A DNA stretch of 64,000 bases, taken from the NCBI RefSeq assembly GCF_003626635.1, contig NZ_RAZT01000002.1, positions 186,001 through 250,000 of the forward strand, read 5' to 3'. This document shows, one piece after another, positions 8,177 to 15,465 of the stretch. Under the pieces are notes generated by a model, which was not told the origin of the DNA, made no database searches, and saw only the letters and a list, made by a program, of their open reading frames with translations. Origin of the DNA: Micromonospora musae (GTDB lineage Bacteria > Actinomycetota > Actinomycetes > Mycobacteriales > Micromonosporaceae). Each line of letters begins with the position of its first letter. Position 1 is the stretch's first letter. The position numbers were made by a program, and so were the translations under genes.

Positions 8177-9138
8177 ACTTCCTCCTCCAGCAGCCGGTCC
8201 CAGTCGGCGAGGAAACGGTCGAGGCCGTACCGGTCGCGGGCCGCGGCCCGGGCGACCGAGCCCGCCTGCCGCGCGAGCGCCGGTTCGGCCATGAACCGGC
8301 GGGTGGTCTCCAGCAGCGTGTCGACGCGGGTGTCGAGGGCTCCCGCCCCCGGCGGTACGGCCATCACCGCCTCCGTGGTGGCGAGCGCGACGACCGGCAT
8401 GCCGATCGACATCGCCTCGACGAGGCTGAGCCCGAGTGAGGTCCACCGGCACAGGTGCAGGTATGCGCGCCGCCGGGCCAGCTCCTCGTGCATCCGGGCC
8501 TGCGGCACGTCGTCGTGGCTGGTCACCCGCTCGGGCGGCAGCCCGAGCCGCTCGGCCAGCCCGGCCACCTTCATGCCGTAGACGTCCAGCGGGGCGATCT
8601 CGGCGAACCTCGGCAGCAGGTCGGTGCCGGTCACCCGCCAGCGGCGTACCGGCTCGTTGATCACGACGGCGAGCCGGTCGAGTTCGCCGGTGTACTCCAC
8701 CGTCGGCGGCACGATGCCGTGGTCGATCACGGTGGTGCGGGTGCCCCCGGTGTCCCAGAAGAGCTCGTTGAACGCCGTGACGTGCGCGATGAGCAGGTCG
8801 TCGCGGTCGGCCATCGGGTGCCGGCTGTGCGGGACGTCGCCGTCCTTCGGGGTGTTGTGCTCGACGTAGACGGCGGGCACGTCCCGACCGGGGCGGCGAC
8901 CCAGCCACTCCTCGGCGAGATCCAGCTCCTCGGGGCGCTGCACGATGACCACGTCGACGTCGGCTCCGGGCAGCTCCTCGGGGCCGACCTCGACCGCCGT
9001 CTCCGGCCAGGGGTAGGTACGGGCGCGGCCGAGGCCGTACGGGCCCCGGTCGGGAGTGGCCGGGACGAGGTAGCGGTGCCTGCCGTGCACGAACGCGGTG
9101 GTCCAGGAGCCGTGCACGTGCCAGAGCAGGATGTTCAT
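8161..9138 (-). CDS. Glycosyltransferase (GT-B, group 1-like)
   Basis: A 325-aa protein beginning MNILLWHVHGSWTTAFVHG, a signature I associate with actinobacterial glycosyltransferases of this type of cluster. It has an ERPEELD-like N-domain and a C-terminal donor-site segment TSLGLSLVEAMSIGMPVV. ATG 9138 overlaps the upstream stop by one base (TGATG). The EX7E motif is less canonical than in the neighbouring GT4 enzyme, so the exact family is uncertain. Expected to act with the other three glycosyltransferase domains of the operon on one glycan. Confidence 0.8.
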   Translation of the reverse strand: MNILLWHVHGSWTTAFVHGRHRYLVPATPDRGPYGLGRARTYPWPETAVEVGPEELPGADVDVVIVQRPEELDLAEEWLGRRPGRDVPAVYVEHNTPKDGDVPHSRHPMADRDDLLIAHVTAFNELFWDTGGTRTTVIDHGIVPPTVEYTGELDRLAVVINEPVRRWRVTGTDLLPRFAEIAPLDVYGMKVAGLAERLGLPPERVTSHDDVPQARMHEELARRRAYLHLCRWTSLGLSLVEAMSIGMPVVALATTEAVMAVPPGAGALDTRVDTLLETTRRFMAEPALARQAGSVARAAARDRYGLDRFLADWDRLLEEEVCASR

Positions 9139-11012
9139 CAGCCGCTCCCGCCCGTGGCGGTCGCCGCCGCACCGGCCGCGTACGGTTCGGTCCGCGTGCT
9201 CCGGGCGGCCGTCGCGGTCGGACCGACCGTGGTCCGGGTGTCGTCCGCGACCACGTCGAGCAGCCGCAACGCCGTGAGCACCTCGGCCGGTTCGATCGTG
9301 GCCAGGCACGGATGCCCGGGGACGGGGCAGTCGGCGGCCCGGGTGTCCCGGCAGCCGGCCGACGCGTCGCCGAGTCGGACGGTGGGCACCCGGTACGGGC
9401 CCCACTGTCCGAACGGGACAGTGGGGGCGAAGAGGCTCACCACCGGCACCCCGCAGGCCGCCGCCACGTGCGCCGGACCGGTGTTGCCGACGACCACCGC
9501 CGCCGCGTTCGCGATCACCCCGGCCAGCTCGGCGAGCCCGGTGCGACCGCCCAGGTCCAGGCCGGTGGGGCCGGCCACCGCCGCGGTCAGCTCCCGTTCC
9601 TGCGGCGCTCCGGTGACCACCAGCCGGTAGCCCGCGTCGGTGAGCGACCGTCCGATCCGGACGACGACCTCGGGCGGGCAGGCCCGGCTGGGCACCGACG
9701 AACCGGGGTGCAGCACGACGTAGCCCGGCGGCCCGAACGAGGCCGGTGGCCGCGGCACCGCGTCGGCGCGCAGCCGGAGCACGGGCTGGTCGCCGTCCGG
9801 TAGGCCGTAGCCGGCCGCGGCGGCGAGGGAGAGGGCACGTTCGGCCTCGGGCACCCCGGCCGGGACGCGGTGCCGCAGATCGAGGAGGCTCCCGGGGTAG
9901 TCGTCGCTGATCGCGGCGACCCGCGGCACACCGGCCATACGCAGCAGCAGCGCCAGCGGCAGCGGCGACTGGTGGAACGAGGTGAAGACGATCGCCTCGT
10001 CGGCGCCGAGGGCGGCCAGCCGTGCCGTGAGCGTGTGCATGTCCTGCGGGGCCACCGGTCCCGGGGCGGGATCGATCCAGGGCAGCCGGTGCTCGACCAG
10101 CTCGTCGACGCCGGGCAGCAGGTCGGCGGCCGCCCGCCCACGCGGCCCGCAGAGCATCACCACCCGATCGGCGCCGGCCGCGACGGCCCGGATGGCCGGG
10201 CCGGTGACCAGTACGTCCCCCGCGGAGTCGGCCCGCACCACCAGCACGGTTCCCCGCCGGCCCGCGGTCGCGGTGCCCACGGGAGCGGCGGACCGCCCCA
10301 CCGTCGCCGGCCACTCCGCCCGGACACCGAGCACGCTGCCACGGGCGCGCTCCAGCCCGCTGCCGGGCGCGTCGCCGGACGTCGACCAGGGCGGAGCGTT
10401 CGGTACCACGGCCGCCTGCCGGCGCAGGATCTCGTCGACCGCCGCGGGCAGGTCGGGCGCGACCCACGGGGCGGCGGCGATCTCCTCGGGCCGGGTCACC
10501 GGTGTCGGCACCAGCACTCCGGCCGCGCCGGCCGCCAACGCCGCCGTCACGTCGCGGCCGATGTCCCCGACCATGACGCAGCGGTCCGGGACCGTGCCGA
10601 GGTCGCGCGCCGCGGCGCGCACCAACCCCGGTGCCGGTTTACGGCAGCCGCACGCCTCCTCGTCGTCGTGGGGGCACACCTGCCACGTGTCGAAGGGCCC
10701 CAGCAACAGTTCGATCCGGGCGTGCACCGCCTCCATCTGGGCACGGGTGAACAAACCTCGCGCGAGGCCCGACTGGTTCGTCACCACCCCGAGCCGCAGG
10801 CCGGCGGCGCGCAGCCGATCCAGCGCGGCTCGCGCCCCGGTCACCGGCCGCACCTTCTCCGGATCACCGTTGTACGGGACGTCCTCGACCAACGTGCCGT
10901 CCCGGTCCAGCAGCACGGCGTCGAACAGGGCCAGCCCGGACGCGACCCGGTCAGCACCGGCAAAAACCTGGGCTGACCTGCGCTGATCCAGCTCGACCTG
11001 GTCCTGTCGCAC
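9138..11012 (-). CDS. GmhB-type HAD phosphatase fused to GT9 heptosyltransferase-like domain
   Basis: A 624-aa fusion. The N-terminal ~200 residues are a D,D-heptose-1,7-bisphosphate phosphatase: LLDRDGTLVED (nucleophile and acid Asp), VVTNQSGLARG, a Cys/His zinc loop (CPHDDEEACGCRKPAPG) and MVGDIGRD. After a linker the C-terminal ~350 residues form a GT9 domain with LVVRADSAGDVLVTGPAI, VLHPGSSVPSR and VVVGNTGPAHVAAACGVP. The start is uncertain. GTG 11012 is preferred, because a likely promoter -10 box at 11112-11117 would put an ATG at 11108 at or before the transcript start; GTG 10916 is another option. It is the first gene of the operon. Confidence 0.82.
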   Translation of the reverse strand: MRQDQVELDQRRSAQVFAGADRVASGLALFDAVLLDRDGTLVEDVPYNGDPEKVRPVTGARAALDRLRAAGLRLGVVTNQSGLARGLFTRAQMEAVHARIELLLGPFDTWQVCPHDDEEACGCRKPAPGLVRAAARDLGTVPDRCVMVGDIGRDVTAALAAGAAGVLVPTPVTRPEEIAAAPWVAPDLPAAVDEILRRQAAVVPNAPPWSTSGDAPGSGLERARGSVLGVRAEWPATVGRSAAPVGTATAGRRGTVLVVRADSAGDVLVTGPAIRAVAAGADRVVMLCGPRGRAAADLLPGVDELVEHRLPWIDPAPGPVAPQDMHTLTARLAALGADEAIVFTSFHQSPLPLALLLRMAGVPRVAAISDDYPGSLLDLRHRVPAGVPEAERALSLAAAAGYGLPDGDQPVLRLRADAVPRPPASFGPPGYVVLHPGSSVPSRACPPEVVVRIGRSLTDAGYRLVVTGAPQERELTAAVAGPTGLDLGGRTGLAELAGVIANAAAVVVGNTGPAHVAAACGVPVVSLFAPTVPFGQWGPYRVPTVRLGDASAGCRDTRAADCPVPGHPCLATIEPAEVLTALRLLDVVADDTRTTVGPTATAARSTRTEPYAAGAAATATGGSG

Positions 11013-11111
11013 GGGCGGCGGGTTCCCTGCGCCCCGAGGAGTAAACGTCAGCCTCGACGCGGTGGCAGCACACGCGTCCCACGGCCAACCCTCCGGCCGC
11101 CCGCGCACGCC

Positions 11112-11137
11112 TTACCCGTCGCCCCGGAGAAGCTAAC
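11112..11137 (-). promoter_or_regulatory. SigB/SigF-type promoter for the heptose operon
   Basis: Read on the minus strand this is GTTA-N16-GGGTAA, close to the actinobacterial SigB/SigF consensus GTTT-N14-16-GGGTA. It implies a transcript start near 11105 and a leader of roughly 90 nt before GTG 11012. It is back-to-back with the rightward promoter at 11149-11174; the two -35 boxes are 11 bp apart. Confidence 0.5.
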
Positions 11138-11148
11138 CCGTCGGGACC

Positions 11149-11174
11149 GTTAGCCCCGGTCGGGGCGAGGGTAT
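11149..11174 (+). promoter_or_regulatory. SigB/SigF-type promoter for the SRPBCC-SDR operon
   Basis: GTTA (11149-11152), a 16-nt spacer and GGGTAT (11169-11174) match the SigB/SigF promoter class. GTG of the SRPBCC gene follows at 11184 with AGGGG just upstream, giving a very short leader. Confidence 0.55.
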
Positions 11175-11183
11175 GAGGGGCCA

Positions 11184-11630
11184 GTGGCGATTGTGGAGAA
11201 AGTGATCGACGCGCCCCCGCAGCAGGTCTTCGACGTGCTCGCCGACGGGTGGACGTACAGCGACTGGGTGGTCGGCACCACGCACGTGCGTGACGTGGAC
11301 GACCACTGGCCGCAGGTCGGCAGCCGACTGCACCACCGCGCCGGGCCGTGGCCGTTATCGCTCCAGGACGCCTCGACGGTGCTGCTCTGCGAGCCGCCGC
11401 ACCGGCTGGTGCTGCGGGCCGGGCTCTGGCCGGCCGGTGAGGCGATCGTGACCTTCACTCTCGAACCGGTGGGCGAGGGCGCCACCCGGGTGCGGATCGG
11501 GGAGGAGTTCGCGGCGGGCCCGCTGCGCTGGGCGCGTAACAAGGTCAACGATCTGGTGCTGCATCTGCGCAACCGGGAGACCCTGGCCCGGCTCTCCGAC
11601 ATCGCGACCCGTCAGAAGGACCGGCGGTGA
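11184..11630 (+). CDS. SRPBCC (START-like) family protein
   Basis: A 148-aa polyketide-cyclase/START-like fold protein. It opens with AIVEKVIDAPPQQVFDVLADG, the usual first strand and helix, and has alternating strands to a long C-terminal helix. These proteins bind hydrophobic ligands or modify them. GTG 11184 is preceded by TGAGGGG. It overlaps the next gene (GTGA), an SDR, so the pair probably acts on the same lipid-like substrate. Codon 58 is TTA, the only other leucine TTA I noticed besides the one in the topoisomerase gene. It sits behind a predicted stress promoter. Confidence 0.8.
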   Translation: MAIVEKVIDAPPQQVFDVLADGWTYSDWVVGTTHVRDVDDHWPQVGSRLHHRAGPWPLSLQDASTVLLCEPPHRLVLRAGLWPAGEAIVTFTLEPVGEGATRVRIGEEFAAGPLRWARNKVNDLVLHLRNRETLARLSDIATRQKDRR

Positions 11631-12628
11631 CCCAGTCCGTGGTCGTCACGGGGGCGAGCGCGGGGGTGGGCCGGGCGGTCGCCCGCGCGTACGCGCAACG
11701 GGGTGCCCGGGTCGCGCTGATCGCCCGCGGTGAGGCGGGCCTGGCCGCCGCGGAACGGGACTGTCGTACGCGGGGGGCCGTCGACGTCCGCGCCTACCGG
11801 GTCGACGTGGCCGACGCCGGCGCGGTGCAGCAGGCCGCGGACGACGTGGTGCACCACTGGGGCACCATCGACGCCTGGGTCAACAACGCCATGGTCTCCG
11901 TCTTCGCTCCGGCGTGGGAGATCACCGCCCCCGAGTTCCGCCGGGTCACCGAGGTCAACTACCTGGGCACCGTGCACGGCACGCTCGCGGCGCTGCGCCA
12001 CATGCGGGCGCACGGGCGGGGCGCGATCGTGCAGGTCGGGTCGGCGTTGGCCTATCGCGGCATTCCGCTGCAGTCGGCGTACTGCGCGTCGAAGCACGCC
12101 ATTCAGGGCTTCAACGACTCACTGCGGGCGGAGCTGCTGCACGACTGCCCGGCGGTGTCACTGTCGATGGTTCAACTGCCCGCGCTGAACACTCCGCAGT
12201 TCTCCTGGGTGCGCACCCGCCTCCCGCGGCATCCGCAGCCGGTGCCGCCGATCTTCGCGCCGGAGGTCGCCGCCCGCGCGGTGCTGTGGGCCGCCGACCG
12301 CGGGGTGCGGGAGTTGAACGTGGGCGGGCCGACGTGGCAGGCCCGGCTCGGCGACATGTTCCTGCCGGGCCTGCTGGACCGCAAGCTGGCGCGCGACGGC
12401 TACGACAGCCAGCAGACCGAGACGCCGATCGACCGGGCGACCTGGCGGGACAACCTCGACCGTCCCGGCGACGACGAGCAGGATCACGGCGCCGACGGCA
12501 TCTTCACCGACCAGGCCCGGCACCGGTCCGCCGCGCTCTGGGTGGACGTCCACAAGCGGGCTCTCTCCGGGCTGGCGCTGGCCGGGTTGACGCTCGCGCT
12601 CGCGGGTCTGGCCCGGCGCCGCCGCTGA
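11627..12628 (+). CDS. SDR oxidoreductase with C-terminal membrane anchor
   Basis: A 333-aa SDR: TGASAGVG at about 8-15, NNA motif in AWVNNAMVSVF, and catalytic Tyr/Lys in SAYCASKHAIQG. It is longer than a classical SDR (~250 aa). After a polar linker the last ~25 residues form one hydrophobic helix (LSGLALAGLTLALAGLA) ending in RRRR, which suggests a tail-anchored enzyme at the inner face of the membrane. GTG 11627 overlaps the SRPBCC stop. The substrate is unknown; membrane attachment and the START-like partner point to a lipid (inference). Confidence 0.83.
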   Translation: MTQSVVVTGASAGVGRAVARAYAQRGARVALIARGEAGLAAAERDCRTRGAVDVRAYRVDVADAGAVQQAADDVVHHWGTIDAWVNNAMVSVFAPAWEITAPEFRRVTEVNYLGTVHGTLAALRHMRAHGRGAIVQVGSALAYRGIPLQSAYCASKHAIQGFNDSLRAELLHDCPAVSLSMVQLPALNTPQFSWVRTRLPRHPQPVPPIFAPEVAARAVLWAADRGVRELNVGGPTWQARLGDMFLPGLLDRKLARDGYDSQQTETPIDRATWRDNLDRPGDDEQDHGADGIFTDQARHRSAALWVDVHKRALSGLALAGLTLALAGLARRRR

Positions 12629-12774
12629 GCCGCCGGAACGACCAGCGCCATCGATCGTTTCGAGAGTGGGCGAGCCCCCCGGCGCAACCCCCGATCGGGG
12701 AGCCTTTACGAGACCGATACGGCAAGTGGCTACCCTCTCAGGGAATCCCTGTCGGCAAACTGAGGATGTCCGTC

Positions 12775-13542
12775 ATGATCGAACCCGTGCAGCTGCCCGC
12801 TCCGTGGCGGGACGCACGACTGACCGTCGTGGTGCCCACCTACAACGAGGCGGGGAACCTCCCGGTCCTGGTCGAGCGGCTCCTTGCGCTGCCGCTGCCG
12901 GGCCTGCGCATCCTCGTCGCGGACGACAACTCGCCGGACGGCACGGGTGAGGTGGCGGACAAGCTCGCCGTCGAGCACCCGGACCGCGTCGAGGTGCTGC
13001 ACCGGCCGGGCAAGGAGGGCCTGGGGCGGGCGTACGTCGACGGGATCGGTCGCGCCCTCGACGGTGGCGCGGAGTACGTGGCGCAGATGGACGCGGACCT
13101 GTCGCACCCGCCGGCGGCGCTGCCCGGGATGCTCGGCGCGCTCCTGGCGACGCAGGCCGGCGTGGTGATCGGCTCCCGGTACGTGCCCGGTGGCGAGCTG
13201 GACGAGAACTGGCCGTTCTACCGTCGCGCGCTCAGCGGCTGGGCGAACCTCTACGTGCACACGCTGCTGCGGGTCCGGATCCGCGACCTCACGGCCGGCT
13301 TCAAGATCTGGCGCGCGGACGCGCTGCGCGACATCGGGCTCGAGCGGGTGCAGTCCAACGGTTACAGCTTCCAGGTGGAGATGCACTACCTCGCCACCAA
13401 GCTCGGCCACACCATCCTCGAGGTGCCGATCCGGTTCGAGGAGCGCCGCGAGGGCGCCTCGAAGATGACCACCGCCACGAAGATCGAGAGCGCGCTCATG
13501 CCCTTCAAGCTGCGCAGCAAGCACCGTAACGTCGAACGCTGA
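12775..13542 (+). CDS. Polyprenol-phosphate mannosyltransferase-like GT2
   Basis: A 255-aa GT2 enzyme similar to dolichol-phosphate mannose synthase (Ppm1/DPM1). It has VVVPTYNEAGNLPVLVERL, DDNSPDGTGEVAD, QMDADLSHPP (DXD) and the C-terminal FQVEMHYLA, IRFEERREGASKM region. It lacks the extra membrane helices of GtrB types. It should make polyprenyl-phosphate mannose for extracytoplasmic mannosylation. ATG 12775 is preferred over ATG 12766 because TGAGG (12761-12765) is correctly spaced only for the former. Confidence 0.86.
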   Translation: MIEPVQLPAPWRDARLTVVVPTYNEAGNLPVLVERLLALPLPGLRILVADDNSPDGTGEVADKLAVEHPDRVEVLHRPGKEGLGRAYVDGIGRALDGGAEYVAQMDADLSHPPAALPGMLGALLATQAGVVIGSRYVPGGELDENWPFYRRALSGWANLYVHTLLRVRIRDLTAGFKIWRADALRDIGLERVQSNGYSFQVEMHYLATKLGHTILEVPIRFEERREGASKMTTATKIESALMPFKLRSKHRNVER

Positions 13543-13561
13543 AGCCGCTTCGCGGCCGTTC

Positions 13562-13594
13562 GTCCGGGTTGGGCGGCTTCCAGCCCACCCGGAC
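13562..13594. terminator. Hairpin terminator after the GT2 gene
   Basis: GTCCGGGTTGGGC (13562-13574) pairs with GCCCACCCGGAC (13583-13594) with one bulged T, 20 nt after the stop of the mannosyltransferase gene. The rest of 13543-13800, between convergent genes, shows only G/C-rich sequence without a gene. Confidence 0.5.
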
Positions 13595-13800
13595 CGGCCC
13601 GGGCCGGGCCGGGCCCGCCGTCACGAAGCGTGCCAGAACTCTCCGTAACGGCCGCTCCGGCGGGGCGCCCCTCCCATTTCTCCTCGGCCTCGGGGCGATC
13701 ACCCTCAGTGAGGCAGGTGCCGAGGAGAGCGCAGCGGAGGCGGCACCGAGCAGGGCACATCGGGCAGATACCGAGCGGGGCGCCGGCTCCTGCGAACGGG

Positions 13801-15405
13801 TCAGCTGTAGATGGCGCGTTGGGCCGTACCGATGGCGGCGGCGTAGAGGCTGCCGGTCAGGGCGCGGTCGCGGGCCAGGGCGGCCCGGGCGGCGTTCGCC
13901 CCGGGAGCGCCGTGCACCCCGCCGCCGGGATGCGCCGACGCGCTGGCCAGGAAGAGCCGGTCCACCGGGGTGTCCGCTCGACCGAGGCCGGGGACCGGGC
14001 GCAGGAAGAGCTGCTGGTACGCGGCTGAGGTGCCGCCGCCCACCGCCCCGCCGATGAGGTTCGCGTCGCCCTTCTCCAGGTCGGCCGGGCCGGCCACGTG
14101 CCGCCCGACGATCAGGCTCCGGAACCCCGGCGCGGCGTCCTCCAGCACCTGCTCCATCCGCTCGACGTGCCCGGCGATCTCGTCGGCCCGCCAGATCCGC
14201 CGGAACGGCAGATGGGTGTACGACCAGAGCGACTCGGTGCCCGGCGGCGAGTGACTCGGATCCGCCACGCTCATCTGGCCCGCCAGCAGGAACGGCCGCT
14301 GCGGCAGCTCCCTGCGGGCCAGCTCCGCGGCGTAGCTGGTCAGGCCGTTCAGGTCGGCGTTGAGGTGCACGGTCCCGGCGGTGGCCACCGCCGGATTGGT
14401 CCACGGCACGGGTGCGCTGAGCGCCCAGTCCACCTTCAGCGTGGAGCCGTCCCAGCGGAAGTGCGACAGGTCCTCCACCAGCCTCGTCGGCAACGCCGCC
14501 GCGCCGACCAGGTCGAGGTAGAGCGCCGGGGCCGGCACATCGGCGAGCACCGCACGCCGGGCCCGCCACAGCGCGCCGCCGACCGTGCGTACCCCCATGG
14601 CCCGCCCCCGCGCGGTCAGCACCCGATCCACCCGCGCTCCGTAGAGGATCCGTCCACCACGCTCGGTCAGCCGGGCCACCAGCGCGTCGGTGATCTTCTG
14701 CGACCCGCCCTCCGCCACCGGCCAGCCGACCTGCTGCCCGAGCATGGCGAGCAGCCAGCCGTACACGCCGGAGCCGGCCTCCTCGGGCGACAGGTCGGTG
14801 TGCAGGGTGCAGCCGGCCAGCAGCGCGGGCCCGCCCTCACCGTCGAACAGCTCGTCGGCGAGCTTGCGGATCGGCACGACCAGCCGTCGGGCCAGCCGCA
14901 GCACGCCGGAGACCCGCATCCGGCTCAGCAGGGCCAGCCCACCACGCACCGGTGGGAACGGCGTGGTGATCGTCTCCATCATCGGCTCGGCGACGTCGAT
15001 CCAGTCGTCGTACGCGGTCAACCACCGCTCGCCGTCGCCGGGCGCGAACGACTCCAGCGAGGCCGCCGTGACGTCGGGATTCCGGTTGAGCACCGCGGCC
15101 CGGCCGTCGGGCAGCAGGTGAGCCAGCACGTCCGGGGAGTGCCGCCAGCTGAGTCCGTACCGGGCCAGGTCGAGCCGGCGCAGCACCGGCGAGGCGTACC
15201 CGAGGGGGTAGAACGCGCTGTACAGGTCGCTGAGGTAGCCGGGGGCCGTCACCTCGGCCGACCGGACCGCGCCGCCCGGCACGCCGTTCGCCTCCAGGAC
15301 GACCACGTCCCAGCCGGCGTCCGCCAGTATGTTGGCGGCGACCAGCCCGTTGTGGCCGGCCCCGACAACGACGGCGTCCGCGCTCTCCGCGCCGGTGGGA
15401 CTCAT
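13801..15405 (-). CDS. Phytoene desaturase-like FAD-dependent oxidoreductase
   Basis: A 534-aa COG1233-type flavoprotein. The N-terminal dinucleotide-binding motif AVVVGAGHNGLVAANILADAG is followed by VVVLEANGVPGGAVRSAE. The C-terminal FAD motif lies in DRLFLASASAHPGGGVHGAPG. The length matches carotenoid desaturase/isomerase relatives and human PYROXD2-like proteins. No carotenoid genes are nearby, so the substrate is open. It is divergent from the aldehyde dehydrogenase, 60 bp apart. Confidence 0.83.
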   Translation of the reverse strand: MSPTGAESADAVVVGAGHNGLVAANILADAGWDVVVLEANGVPGGAVRSAEVTAPGYLSDLYSAFYPLGYASPVLRRLDLARYGLSWRHSPDVLAHLLPDGRAAVLNRNPDVTAASLESFAPGDGERWLTAYDDWIDVAEPMMETITTPFPPVRGGLALLSRMRVSGVLRLARRLVVPIRKLADELFDGEGGPALLAGCTLHTDLSPEEAGSGVYGWLLAMLGQQVGWPVAEGGSQKITDALVARLTERGGRILYGARVDRVLTARGRAMGVRTVGGALWRARRAVLADVPAPALYLDLVGAAALPTRLVEDLSHFRWDGSTLKVDWALSAPVPWTNPAVATAGTVHLNADLNGLTSYAAELARRELPQRPFLLAGQMSVADPSHSPPGTESLWSYTHLPFRRIWRADEIAGHVERMEQVLEDAAPGFRSLIVGRHVAGPADLEKGDANLIGGAVGGGTSAAYQQLFLRPVPGLGRADTPVDRLFLASASAHPGGGVHGAPGANAARAALARDRALTGSLYAAAIGTAQRAIYS

Positions 15406-15465
15406 CGGATCCGCCTACCCTGCCTGGAACCGTGCGAAACGCGTTTGCCTCGGCGGGACCGGGGC

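Noticed and set aside
11013-11108. ATG at 11108 as start of the GmhB-GT9 gene
   Set aside because: The added N-terminus shows no GmhB homology, and the likely -10 box at 11112-11117 would place the transcript start at about this codon or downstream of it.
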